From: Krasilnikoviella flava
GTDB lineage: Bacteria > Actinomycetota > Actinomycetes > Actinomycetales > Cellulomonadaceae
Length of the DNA stretch: 64,000 nucleotides
NCBI RefSeq assembly: GCF_900167525.1
Contig: NZ_FUZQ01000004.1
Span: 244,747 to 308,746 of the forward strand
Direction: 5' to 3'
In this document: in pieces, positions 18,101 to 26,207 of the stretch
Layout: each line of letters begins with the position of its first letter
Numbering within the stretch: position 1 is the stretch's first letter
The notes under the pieces: generated by a model
Databases searched by the model: none
The model's input: only the letters and a program-made list of their open reading frames with translations
What the model was told of the DNA's origin: nothing
Translations under genes and position numbers: made by a program

Positions 18101-19576
18101 GTGGCTTCCCGGGAGGTCCGGGCGCGCCTGAGAGGACTACGGTGGCGGCCCATCGGTCGCGCCACCCCGGCGCTCGACGACCTCGACCTCACGATCGGCG
18201 CGGGGGAACGGATCGGCCTCGTCGGCCCCAGCGGCGCGGGCAAGTCGACCGTCCTGCACGCCCTGGCGGGCGTGCTCGGGGAGGCGCTGCCCGGGGAGCT
18301 GTCCGGCACCGTCCACGTGGACGGTGCGGTGGGGCTCGTCCTCCAGGACCCGGGTGCCGCCGTCGTGGCCGGGCGGATCGGTCGCGACGTCGCGTTCGGG
18401 CCGGAGAACGCCGGCCTGCCGCGGGACGAGATCTGGCGGCGCACCCGGCACGCCCTGGACCGGGTGGGGCTGCGGTACCCGCTGGAACGCCCGACCTCCG
18501 CGCTCTCGGGCGGCGAGCTGCATCGGCTCGCGCTCGCGGGCGCCCTGGCCCGCGCGCCCGGCCTGCTGCTGCTCGACGAACCGACCGCGATGCTCGACCC
18601 GGAGGCGGCGGCCGAGGTGCGCGCCGCGGTGGTCGGCGCGATCGACGGGACGGACACTGCGCTGGTGGTCGTCGACCACCACGTGGGGCCGTGGCTCGAG
18701 CACCTGGACCGGGTGGTCGTGCTCGGGCCGGGCGGGCGGATCATGCACGAGGTCTCGCCCGGGGCGCTGCACGACGGTGCCGCGGCAGGGCCGCGCGACG
18801 AGCTCACGCGCGCCGGCGTCTGGCTGCCGGGCGTGCCGCCTCCGGCACCGCTGGACGTGCCCGCGTCGCTGGTGGTCCCGGACGCGGCCGGACCGGAGGT
18901 CGCGGTCGACGGCCTCGTCGTCGACCTGACGACCCGCGGCCTGCGGGGCCGCACCTCCACCCGGGCGCTGGCCGGCGTCGACGCGCGGCTCCCGGCGGGC
19001 CGCCTCACCGCGGTGACGGGACCGTCGGGCGCGGGGAAGTCCGCGCTCGTGGCAGCCCTGGCCGGCCACCTGCGGCCCGCCGCCGGCGGCGTCCGCGGCG
19101 CGCCGAGCCGGGACGCGCGCTCGCGGGAGCTGGCGCGGGCCTGCGGCTGGGTGCCGCAGCACCCGGAGCACGGGCTGCTCGCGCTGCGGGTGCGGGACGA
19201 GGTCGAGCTCACCGGCCGGCGCCTGGGCGTCCCGGTGGACGTGGAGGCGGTGCTCGGTCTGCTGCGTCTCGACCACCTGGTCGACGCCCATCCGTTCCGG
19301 CTCTCCGGCGGCGAGCAGCGGCGCCTGGCCCTCGCGGCCGCGCTCGCGCACCGGCCGGGGCTGGTGCTGCTCGACGAGCCCACGGTGGGCCAGGACCGCC
19401 GGACCTGGGCGGCGGTCGCCGGGTGGGCGACCGCCGCCGCGCGGCACGGGGCGACCGTCGCGGCCAGCACCCACGACGCCGACCTCGTCGCGCTCGCCGA
19501 CCACCGCGTGCGGCTCGGACGGGACCCTCTCGGTTCCGACCGCGCGACGTCGCCCGGCGGGGTGGTGACGGCATGA
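18101..19576 (+). CDS. ECF transporter ATPase with two ABC domains, YkoD type
   Basis: 491 residues with two complete nucleotide-binding domains. Domain 1: Walker A GPSGAGKST, signature LSGGELHRL, Walker B LLLLDEPT. Domain 2: Walker A GPSGAGKSA, signature LSGGEQRRL, Walker B LVLLDEPT. Energises uptake by the YkoE S component. The GTG start follows the ykoE-like stop by 4 bp and the end overlaps the T component by 4 nt (ATGA). Confidence 0.9.
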   Translation: MASREVRARLRGLRWRPIGRATPALDDLDLTIGAGERIGLVGPSGAGKSTVLHALAGVLGEALPGELSGTVHVDGAVGLVLQDPGAAVVAGRIGRDVAFGPENAGLPRDEIWRRTRHALDRVGLRYPLERPTSALSGGELHRLALAGALARAPGLLLLDEPTAMLDPEAAAEVRAAVVGAIDGTDTALVVVDHHVGPWLEHLDRVVVLGPGGRIMHEVSPGALHDGAAAGPRDELTRAGVWLPGVPPPAPLDVPASLVVPDAAGPEVAVDGLVVDLTTRGLRGRTSTRALAGVDARLPAGRLTAVTGPSGAGKSALVAALAGHLRPAAGGVRGAPSRDARSRELARACGWVPQHPEHGLLALRVRDEVELTGRRLGVPVDVEAVLGLLRLDHLVDAHPFRLSGGEQRRLALAAALAHRPGLVLLDEPTVGQDRRTWAAVAGWATAAARHGATVAASTHDADLVALADHRVRLGRDPLGSDRATSPGGVVTA

Positions 19577-20289
19577 CGGGCACGACCGGCGTGGTCGGCG
19601 CGCTCGGGCGGGTCAACTCGCTCGTCCTGGTGACGCTCGGCCTGCTCGGGCTGGTCGCGTCCCTCGGTGTCCGCGATCTTGCGAGCGCCGGCGTCGCGCT
19701 GGGGGCGTGCCTGGCGTTCGGGCTGCTGCTCCTGCCGCGAGGTACCGGACCCGCGGCGCGCTTCCTCGCGGTGGTCGTGGCGGTGGCGTCCGTCGCGTGG
19801 TCCACATGGCTGCTGGGCGGCCACGACCCGACGGTCGCGGCGGTCGCGGGGATGCGGATCGCGGTGCTCGCCCTGCCCGGGGTTGCCCTCGCGCCGCTGG
19901 TCGACCCGAGCGGGCTCGCCGACCAGCTCGGCCAGCGGCTGCGGCTGCCGGCGCGGTTCGTCGTCGGGGTCGCCGCCGCGCTCCAGCGGTTCGAGCGGCT
20001 CGGGGAGGTCTGGGAGCAAGCGTCCCGCGCCCGCCGGTCGCGCGGCGTCGGGCCGGGGCGCGGGCCGGTCGGCCGGTCGCGGCACGCCGCGTCCGTGACG
20101 TTCGCCGTCCTGGCCGCCACCCTGCGCGACGCGACCGCGATGTCCGTCGCGATGGATGCCCGCGGCTTCGCCGCCGCGCACGCGCGCACCTGGGCCGAGC
20201 CGGCGCCGTGGACGCGGACCGACACCGCCGTGCTCGCCCTCGGCGCCGTCGCGGCGGCGCTGCCGTACGCCGTCCTCGTCGTGCGGTAG
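19573..20289 (+). CDS. ECF transporter transmembrane T component, YkoC type
   Basis: 238 residues, with several hydrophobic helices followed by a long amphipathic region. The A-R-[SG]-type coupling motif appears in SRARRSRGV (near residues 153-161), which docks onto the ATPase, and a second candidate is AMDARGF. Completes the YkoEDC-type transporter. Last gene of the riboswitch operon; the next gene faces it after 40 bp with no obvious strong terminator. Confidence 0.87.
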   Translation: MTGTTGVVGALGRVNSLVLVTLGLLGLVASLGVRDLASAGVALGACLAFGLLLLPRGTGPAARFLAVVVAVASVAWSTWLLGGHDPTVAAVAGMRIAVLALPGVALAPLVDPSGLADQLGQRLRLPARFVVGVAAALQRFERLGEVWEQASRARRSRGVGPGRGPVGRSRHAASVTFAVLAATLRDATAMSVAMDARGFAAAHARTWAEPAPWTRTDTAVLALGAVAAALPYAVLVVR

Positions 20290-20329
20290 CCGCTGGCGTG
20301 CCGGACCGGCGCGGCGTCGGCCGGGCGCG

Positions 20330-21091
20330 TCAGCCCGTCGGGGCCGGGGGCGCGCCGGGCGGGAACGCGACCGGTGCCGCGGAGGGCGCCCGCGGGTCGG
20401 GTCGCGCGGGCTGCCTGCCGGGGTCGACACCGCCCTGGTCGAGCCGGAGCGGTGGATACGTGTCCGTCATCAGGAGCGTGTACGCGGCGACCCGCTGCTC
20501 CCAGCGGTTCATGCCCAGCACGAAGTCGTACACGGACCGGGGGTAGCGGCCCGTGAACAGCAGCGCGACGGCGGAGATCAGGACCAGCAGGGCGATCAGG
20601 CCGACGGAGTTGGTGCCGCCTTCCCAGGCGTCCTGCGCCCCGGAGGTGTCGCCGACCCACAGCGCGCCGCCCACGAAGACCGACAGCACGAGGAGGTGCG
20701 GGACGGCCAGGAGCCATTTCACGAAGATGAGGCCGCGCGACAGGCGCTCGGGGTAGGCGACCGTCAGGTGTGCCGGGTAGTCGGGCACGTCGGCGAGCGT
20801 GAACGGGGGGTAGCGGTCGGTGCCCAGCACGCCGTACCCGTAGTAGGTCACCCGCCAGCCCCAGCGCAGCACGCCGACGTTGAAGTCGAACATGCCGCGC
20901 GGGTAGCGAGCCGTGAACAGGATCGCGAAGAACGCGACCACGGTCACCAGGAGGAAGGCGATCGCCAGGAAGAGCAGCACGACGAGGTGCGGCACCAGCA
21001 GCAGCCACTTGACCAGCCACAGGCCGCGGGACCCGGACGGCCGTGGTGCCGCGTCGAGAAGGAGCGGGTAGGGGGCGGGGTTCTCGGTCAT
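20330..21091 (-). CDS. DUF4389 domain membrane protein
   Basis: 253 residues, two repeats of the DUF4389 pattern: each has a RL-type entry (GLWLVKWLLLVPHL and GLIFVKWLLAVPHL), a membrane pair, a FTARYPRGMFDF / FTGRYPRSVYDF motif and a closing D-x-YPPF/L segment. The C-terminal 35 residues are Pro/Ala-rich. Function unknown. Its start overlaps the stop of the upstream oxidoreductase by 4 nt (ATGA), so it is the last gene of the 23775-20330 operon. Confidence 0.85.
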   Translation of the reverse strand: MTENPAPYPLLLDAAPRPSGSRGLWLVKWLLLVPHLVVLLFLAIAFLLVTVVAFFAILFTARYPRGMFDFNVGVLRWGWRVTYYGYGVLGTDRYPPFTLADVPDYPAHLTVAYPERLSRGLIFVKWLLAVPHLLVLSVFVGGALWVGDTSGAQDAWEGGTNSVGLIALLVLISAVALLFTGRYPRSVYDFVLGMNRWEQRVAAYTLLMTDTYPPLRLDQGGVDPGRQPARPDPRAPSAAPVAFPPGAPPAPTG

Positions 21092-22176
21092 GGCGTGCTC
21101 CTCAGGGTGACGGGCCGGGCGTCGTCGGGCACGGTGACGACGACCTTGCCCCGCGCCCTCCCGTCCAGCAGGTGGCGGATCGCCGCGACGACGTCCGCGA
21201 GCGGATAGGTGCGGTCGACGACGGGGATGACCTTCCCGCTCTCGACGAGGTCGCGCAGGATCTCGAGGTCGGCGGCGTTCTCCGACGCCACGAAGGTGCC
21301 GAGGTGCTGCCGGACGAACGGCGAGAGGGCCTTCGCCCGGAGCTGACGGTCGCTGCCGCCGAGCCACCGTCCGTCGGTCTCACCGCCGACGATGACCAGT
21401 CGTCCGCGCGGGGCGAGCGCACGCCGCAGGCGGGAGAGCGGGGCGTTGCCGCCGATGTCGAGGACGACGTCGAACGGACCGGCGCCGTCGAAGTCCCCGC
21501 GGGTGTAGTCGACGACGGCGTCGACGCCCAGCGCGCGGACCATGCCCACCTTGCCCGTGCTGCACACGCCCGTGACCGCGGCGCCGCTCGCCTTGGCGAT
21601 CTGCACGGCGAAGGTGCCCACGCCGCCCGACGCCCCGACCACCAGGACCTTCTGGCCGGCCCGGACGCGACCGTGGTCACGGACGGCCTGCAGGGCGGTG
21701 AGCCCGGACACGGGCACGGCGGCGGCCTGGTCGAAGGACAGGTTCGTGGGCTTCGTCGCGAGCTGGTCGGCCGGCGCGACGGCGAGCTCGGCGAACGTGC
21801 TGGTGCCCGTGCCGTAGACCTCGTCGCCGGGCGCGAAGCCGGTCACGGCGGCGCCGACGGCCTCGACCGTCCCGGCCAGGGCGCGGCCGGGGTTGGCGTA
21901 CTTCGGCCGGCGCGCGCCGAAGCCGGCGAGCCGGATGGGGTACGGCAGCCCGGACATGATGTGCCACGTGCCCCGGTCGACGCTGCTGGCGCGCGTCCGC
22001 ACGAGCACCTCGTCGACCCCGACGGCGGGGACGTCGACCTCAGCCGTGTGCAGGAGGCCCTCGGGCGCGGGGCCGTAGCGGTCCTGGACGACGGAGGTCA
22101 TCGTCCGCGGCCCGGCGGGCCGGGGCGGCGGGGCCCTCATGGTGCCGGGCTGTGCGTCGTGGCGCGGGGTGGGCAT
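21088..22176 (-). CDS. zinc-free MDR-family NAD(P)-dependent oxidoreductase
   Basis: 362 residues, medium-chain dehydrogenase/reductase of the quinone-oxidoreductase type. It has the GroES-like N-terminal domain, the VLVVGASGGVGTFAVQIAKA Rossmann motif, and no zinc-binding Cys cluster. Electron acceptor unknown. Start at 22176 is supported by CGGAGG 5 nt upstream; ATGs at 22140 and 22101 are alternatives. It is the third gene of an operon controlled by the divergent TetR regulator. Confidence 0.85.
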   Translation of the reverse strand: MPTPRHDAQPGTMRAPPPRPAGPRTMTSVVQDRYGPAPEGLLHTAEVDVPAVGVDEVLVRTRASSVDRGTWHIMSGLPYPIRLAGFGARRPKYANPGRALAGTVEAVGAAVTGFAPGDEVYGTGTSTFAELAVAPADQLATKPTNLSFDQAAAVPVSGLTALQAVRDHGRVRAGQKVLVVGASGGVGTFAVQIAKASGAAVTGVCSTGKVGMVRALGVDAVVDYTRGDFDGAGPFDVVLDIGGNAPLSRLRRALAPRGRLVIVGGETDGRWLGGSDRQLRAKALSPFVRQHLGTFVASENAADLEILRDLVESGKVIPVVDRTYPLADVVAAIRHLLDGRARGKVVVTVPDDARPVTLRSTP

Positions 22177-22246
22177 GGTGGCCTCCGGGTGGTCCTGGGG
22201 ATGCTGGAGGGCCCGGCCGGCACCTCCTCGGGGGGTGGGGGGCGGG

Positions 22247-23191
22247 TCAGCCGTCGCGGTAGCTCTGGAGCGTGGCGAGGACGGCCTCCTCGACGGGGGT
22301 GGCTGTGGCGCCGAGCTTGTCGACGATCTTGGAGCTGTCGACGACGAACGGCTCGGCGAACAGGTACTGCATCTCGACGAGCTCCCGCATCGACGGGTTG
22401 ACCGTGCCGAGCGCGCGCAGCAGCCACGCAGGCATGGCGCGGACCCTGGCGCGGGTCTGGCCGGCGTCTCGGTACGCGACCTCCACGAGCTGTCGAGTGG
22501 TGCGCGTGCCGGGGTCGTTCGGCAGGTGCCACACCTCGCCGGGGGCGTCGGGGTGCTCGCCGAGGAGCACGAGGCCCTCGCCGATGTCGGGGATGTACGT
22601 GTAGGTGTGCGGCTGGTCGGGGTCGCCCAGCACGGTGGCGGTCTTCCCCGCGATCGCGGCGGGGAAGACCCGGTCGCCGAGGTTGGACTGTGCGCCCCCG
22701 CGCGGCCCGAAGTAGTCCGACGCGCGGCCGATCGCCACCGGCACGCGCCCCTCGGCGTGCGCGACGAGCAGGTCTCGCGACATCCGGCCGCGCAGCCTCC
22801 CCTTCGTGGTGTGCGCGTGGTCGCCGCTGTCCTCGGTCAGCGGCAGACCGTCCGGCCGCCCGTACATGTAGACGTTCTCCATGCTGACGAGCCGCGCCCC
22901 CGCGGCCTCCGCGGCGGCCAGCACGCCGGCCTGAAGCAGCGGGAACCGGGCGCTCCACTCGGCGTAGGGAGGGTTCAGCGTCTGATAGACGACCGCGGCG
23001 CCCTCGGCCACCAGGGTGGTGAACGCGGCGTCGCGGGCGTCGCCGCCGACGACCTCGACGCCGTCGGGCACGCGGGCGCTCCCCGAGCGGTTGACCAGCC
23101 GGGCGGTCTCCCCGCGCCGGAGCAGCGCGTCGAGCGTGGCCAGGCCGACGGCACCGGCGCCGAAGATGACGTGGCGCGGGGCGGCGCTCAT
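22247..23191 (-). CDS. NAD(P)-dependent epimerase/dehydratase family protein
   Basis: 314 residues, atypical or extended SDR with N-terminal HVIFGAGAVGLATLDALL (GxGxxG) and a central VSMENVYMYGRP segment where the YxxxK-like Tyr would be. Resembles the nucleoside-diphosphate-sugar epimerase group; substrate not inferable. ATG at 23191 overlaps the stop of the upstream membrane protein by 4 nt, indicating coupling. Confidence 0.83.
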   Translation of the reverse strand: MSAAPRHVIFGAGAVGLATLDALLRRGETARLVNRSGSARVPDGVEVVGGDARDAAFTTLVAEGAAVVYQTLNPPYAEWSARFPLLQAGVLAAAEAAGARLVSMENVYMYGRPDGLPLTEDSGDHAHTTKGRLRGRMSRDLLVAHAEGRVPVAIGRASDYFGPRGGAQSNLGDRVFPAAIAGKTATVLGDPDQPHTYTYIPDIGEGLVLLGEHPDAPGEVWHLPNDPGTRTTRQLVEVAYRDAGQTRARVRAMPAWLLRALGTVNPSMRELVEMQYLFAEPFVVDSSKIVDKLGATATPVEEAVLATLQSYRDG

Positions 23192-23775
23192 GCGCGTGCG
23201 CCGTCCGGCGTCGGCGCCGCGGGCGCGTCCGCGACGTGGCGGGCGGGCAGCAGCCGGAGCAGCAGCAGCCCGGACAGGGCGGAGAAGGCCAGGGCGCCGT
23301 AGGCGCCGAAGACGGTGAACTGCTCCTCGACCGCGATGCCGCCGAGCGCGGTGGCGATCCATCCCAGCGCCCACAGGACGGGCATCGCCGCGGCCCAGGC
23401 CCAGCGTCCCCGCGCGCCCGGGGGCAGTGCGAGGGCCTGTGCCGGCCCGAGGACCAGGCCGGTGAGGGCGCCCATCAGCGCCAGGTCGCCCAGGGAGGTG
23501 CCGTAGCCCACGACCACGGCGCCGAGGAGCAGGCCCAGTCCCATGCCGACCGTCGTCGCGGGCACCCACCGTCGGGCGTCGAGGTGGACCCAGCCGACCA
23601 GTGCCTGACCGGCGCCGACGACCAGGCCGGTGACCGCGCCCCCGACCAGGGCGGCGACGGGGGAGTCGACCGGGCCGGCGACGGCGGTGCCGAGGATGCC
23701 GGCTACAGGGAAGGCGAGGAACCCGGCGGTCCAGAGCAACCATGTGCGCCACGGAGAGGCCGAGACGGTGACCAT
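23188..23775 (-). CDS. membrane protein of unknown function
   Basis: 195 residues with about five or six hydrophobic helices beginning WRTWLLWTAGFLAFPVAGILG and repeated Gly-rich segments. I do not recognise a family with certainty. The start at 23775 has GGAGAGG just upstream, and the operator/promoter region lies within the next 100 bp. First gene of the operon membrane protein - epimerase - MDR oxidoreductase - DUF4389. Confidence 0.75.
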   Translation of the reverse strand: MVTVSASPWRTWLLWTAGFLAFPVAGILGTAVAGPVDSPVAALVGGAVTGLVVGAGQALVGWVHLDARRWVPATTVGMGLGLLLGAVVVGYGTSLGDLALMGALTGLVLGPAQALALPPGARGRWAWAAAMPVLWALGWIATALGGIAVEEQFTVFGAYGALAFSALSGLLLLRLLPARHVADAPAAPTPDGARA

Positions 23776-23833
23776 GGCGGATCCTCTCCTGGCGCCTGCC
23801 CGCGCGATGACGGAGCGGCGGCGCGACGTCCTG

Positions 23834-23877
23834 CACGGTGTACAAACTTTGGACGCTGTACAGCCACGGTGTACCCT
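23834..23877. promoter_or_regulatory. operator and promoter region between TetR gene and divergent operon
   Basis: Contains CACGGTGTAC twice as a direct repeat (23834-23843 and 23865-23874, 31 bp apart), with the perfect palindrome GCTGTACAGC (23855-23864) between them. On the plus strand a promoter overlaps them: -35 TTGGAC (23849-23854), 17 nt, -10 TACCCT (23872-23877). This is a likely binding region for the adjacent TetR protein. Confidence 0.6.
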
Positions 23878-23911
23878 GCAGAGGGTTGGCGTCAAGGGGG
23901 TGCACACGCGG

Positions 23912-24637
23912 ATGTCCACATCGACCGTCCCGCGCCGTCGTGGTCCGCGGCGGGCCGTGAGCGAGGCGAAGATCCTCGACGCGGCGCTGAGGCTGCTCGA
24001 CCAGGGTGGGCCGGTCGCAGCGTCCGTGCGACGTATCGCCGCCGAGGTCGGTGTCGCGCCCAACGCGATCTACACGTACTTCCCCGACAAGGCCGCCGTG
24101 CTCCGCGCCCTCGCCGAGCGGCTGCTCGGCGGGGTCGACCACGACGTGTTCGCCGACCCCGAGCAGCACTGGGGCGTGCGTGTCGAGGCCCTCGCCCTCG
24201 AGCTGCGGGCGACCCTGACCGCGCACCCCGGCGCGGTCGGTCTGCTGGTCGGCGGGCCCCTGGACGGGCCCAGCTCGATGGCGCTCAACGAGCGCCTCCT
24301 GCAGCTGTTCGCCGACGCCGGGCTGGGACCGGCCGCCGCCGCCCAGGCGTCCTACCTGCTCATGGTGTACGTCTTCGGGTCGGTGTCCCGCGAGGTCGCC
24401 GGGGTGCACGAGGGCGGCCCCCTGCCGCCCGAGCCGGAGCGGGCCGCCGCTCGCCGGGCCGAGCTGTCCACCGTGCCGGTCGACCGGTTCCCGCTCACGG
24501 CCGCGGCGGCAGTGACGATGGCCGGCTCCACCTCCACCGAGCAGTACCTCTGGGGCCTGCGCCGGATCCTCGTCGGGCTGTCCGCCGTGGCAGGGCCGGA
24601 CGGGGACGACGGCTCGTCGGGGGCCGTGGCCCGCTGA
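23912..24637 (+). CDS. TetR family transcriptional regulator
   Basis: 241 residues. The HTH is at about residues 18-62 (SEAKILDAALRLLDQ, VRRIAAEVGVAPNAIYTYFPDKAAVLRAL). The C-terminal ligand domain resembles the TetR_C class with a long Ala/Arg segment. It lies divergent from the four-gene operon starting at 23775 and within 40 bp of the repeated sites, so it probably represses both that operon and itself. ATG 23912 is preferred; a GTG at 23900 is possible. Confidence 0.87.
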   Translation: MSTSTVPRRRGPRRAVSEAKILDAALRLLDQGGPVAASVRRIAAEVGVAPNAIYTYFPDKAAVLRALAERLLGGVDHDVFADPEQHWGVRVEALALELRATLTAHPGAVGLLVGGPLDGPSSMALNERLLQLFADAGLGPAAAAQASYLLMVYVFGSVSREVAGVHEGGPLPPEPERAAARRAELSTVPVDRFPLTAAAAVTMAGSTSTEQYLWGLRRILVGLSAVAGPDGDDGSSGAVAR

Positions 24638-24698
24638 GCCCGCGCCGGGACGCGCGGGCACTCGGTGCGGGGCGCAGACTCGACGCAGGAGGTGCCCC

Positions 24699-25307
24699 AT
24701 GGCCGTACCGGAGCGTGGCTTCGACGCCCTGTATGCGTCGGACGTCCCACCGCCGTGGGAGATCGGGCGGCCGCAGCCCGCGCTGCTCGCGCTGGTGCGC
24801 CGGTCGGTGCTCGCGGACCCGGTGCTCGACGTCGGGTGCGGCACGGGCGCGCTGGCGCTCGCGGTCGCGCGGGCGGGCCACCGCGTGATCGGGGTCGACG
24901 CGGCCCCGCACGCGATCTCCCGTGCGCGGGAGCGGGCGGCGGGGGCGATCCTCGAGGAGCCGGGCGAGGTGAGCTTCGAGGTGGCGGACGCCCGCCGGCT
25001 CGACCGTCTGGGCCTGCGCCCGCGGACGGTGCTCGACTCGGGCCTGCTGCACACCCTGGACGACGACGGCCGTGCCGCGTACGTGGCAGGGCTGGAGGCC
25101 GTCTGCGCACCGGGCGCGCTCGTCGCCGTGCTCGCGATGTCGGTGGACGCCGACCTCGGCTGGGGCACGACCGCCGACGGGCTGCGGGCCGCGTTCGCGG
25201 GGCCGGCGTGGTCGTCGACCGCGGTCTCGGACGCCGAGATCACCGCGCGCCCCGCGGGCGAGGAGCTGCACCTGCCCGCGTTGCTCCTCACGACGCGGCG
25301 CGCGTGA
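24699..25307 (+). CDS. class I SAM-dependent methyltransferase
   Basis: 202 residues. Motif I is VLDVGCGTGALALAVA, followed by VIGVDAAP and a conserved LDSGLLHTLDDDGR segment typical of TPMT-like or UbiE-like enzymes. Substrate unknown. AGGAGG 6 nt before the ATG gives a firm start. Same strand as the TetR gene, 61 bp downstream, and convergent with the GntR gene. Confidence 0.87.
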   Translation: MAVPERGFDALYASDVPPPWEIGRPQPALLALVRRSVLADPVLDVGCGTGALALAVARAGHRVIGVDAAPHAISRARERAAGAILEEPGEVSFEVADARRLDRLGLRPRTVLDSGLLHTLDDDGRAAYVAGLEAVCAPGALVAVLAMSVDADLGWGTTADGLRAAFAGPAWSSTAVSDAEITARPAGEELHLPALLLTTRRA

Positions 25308-25316
25308 CCCGACGGT

Positions 25317-25994
25317 CTACCCGGCGACGTCCGACGGGAGCTCGAGCCGGCTCAGCCGCGCGAACGACCCGGTCATGTGCTTCTCGACGGCGACGCGCGC
25401 GGCGACGGGGTCGCCCTGGCTCAGCACCGTCCGCAGCTCCAGGTGCTCCACGTGTCCGACGGTCGGGAAGTCCGGGAAGTTCACGTTCCGCACGTGCAGG
25501 AAGAACGCGACCTGGCTCCGGATCGACGCCCACACCCGGCGGAGGCGGGCGTGGTCGGCGGCGTCGTAGAGGACGTCGTGGAACGCGAGGTCCAGGCGGA
25601 CGGCCTCCTCGGGCGCGACCGCGCCCGACGTGTTCTTCATCGCCGCGAGGATGCGGTCCAGCTCGGTGAGGTGCGCCTTGCTCAGCCGGACGGTGGCGCG
25701 TTCGGCCGCGAGCACCTCGATGGCCGCGCGCAGGGTGTGCACCTCCTCGACGTCCTTCTGGGTCAGGACGCTGACGAACGCGCCGCGGTGGCGGCGGATC
25801 TCGACCTGTCCCTCGGACTCGAGGATCGCGAGCGCCTCGCGCACCGGACCGCGGCTCACGTCGAGGGCCGCGGCGAGCTCTGTCTCGCGCAGGTGCTCGC
25901 CGGGCCGTAGCTCCCCCCGCGCGATCTCGTCGCGGATGACGCCGACCACGTACTCGGCGAGGGTGGCTCGGGGTGCCGTCCCCAGTGGATTCAT
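25317..25994 (-). CDS. GntR family regulator, FadR/FCD subfamily
   Basis: 225 residues: winged-helix N-terminal domain (VVGVIRDEIARGELRPGEHL, LDVSRGPVREAL) and an all-helical FCD ligand domain with metal-site residues (for example LDLAFHDVLY and the late His in VGHVEHLE). It faces the GH39 operon, so it is probably its repressor. A -10-like TAGGAT on the minus strand (26082-26087) may drive it. The start is supported by GGAG 8 nt upstream. Confidence 0.9.
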   Translation of the reverse strand: MNPLGTAPRATLAEYVVGVIRDEIARGELRPGEHLRETELAAALDVSRGPVREALAILESEGQVEIRRHRGAFVSVLTQKDVEEVHTLRAAIEVLAAERATVRLSKAHLTELDRILAAMKNTSGAVAPEEAVRLDLAFHDVLYDAADHARLRRVWASIRSQVAFFLHVRNVNFPDFPTVGHVEHLELRTVLSQGDPVAARVAVEKHMTGSFARLSRLELPSDVAG

Positions 25995-26109
25995 CGGTCA
26001 CGCTCCTCTCGTCACACGCCGGCCTCATCTTTCCGTACGGCGAGCTGCCGCGCCCCGACGTCGGTCGGAGCGGTCGGGCCCATCCTAGGGGCAAGTTGCC
26101 GACAGTATG

Positions 26110-26142
26110 TTGTTGACAATCTATGAAAGTGCCTCCTAGTGT
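26110..26142 (+). promoter_or_regulatory. GH39 operon promoter with overlapping operator
   Basis: Consensus -35 TTGACA (26113-26118), 18-nt spacer, -10 TAGTGT (26137-26142). The inverted repeat TTGTTGACAA (TTGT/ACAA arms, 26110-26119) covers the -35 box, as expected for a repressor such as the adjacent GntR protein. Confidence 0.65.
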
Positions 26143-26207
26143 CGCTGACTGTCGTCGACGGTGACGACCCGGCACCGCTGCCGGCCATGAACAGGAGAGG
26201 CACGATC

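Noticed and set aside
17461-20430. 989-codon minus-strand frame
   Set aside because: Antisense to the ECF transporter genes; Arg/Pro/Ser-rich composition with no domain.
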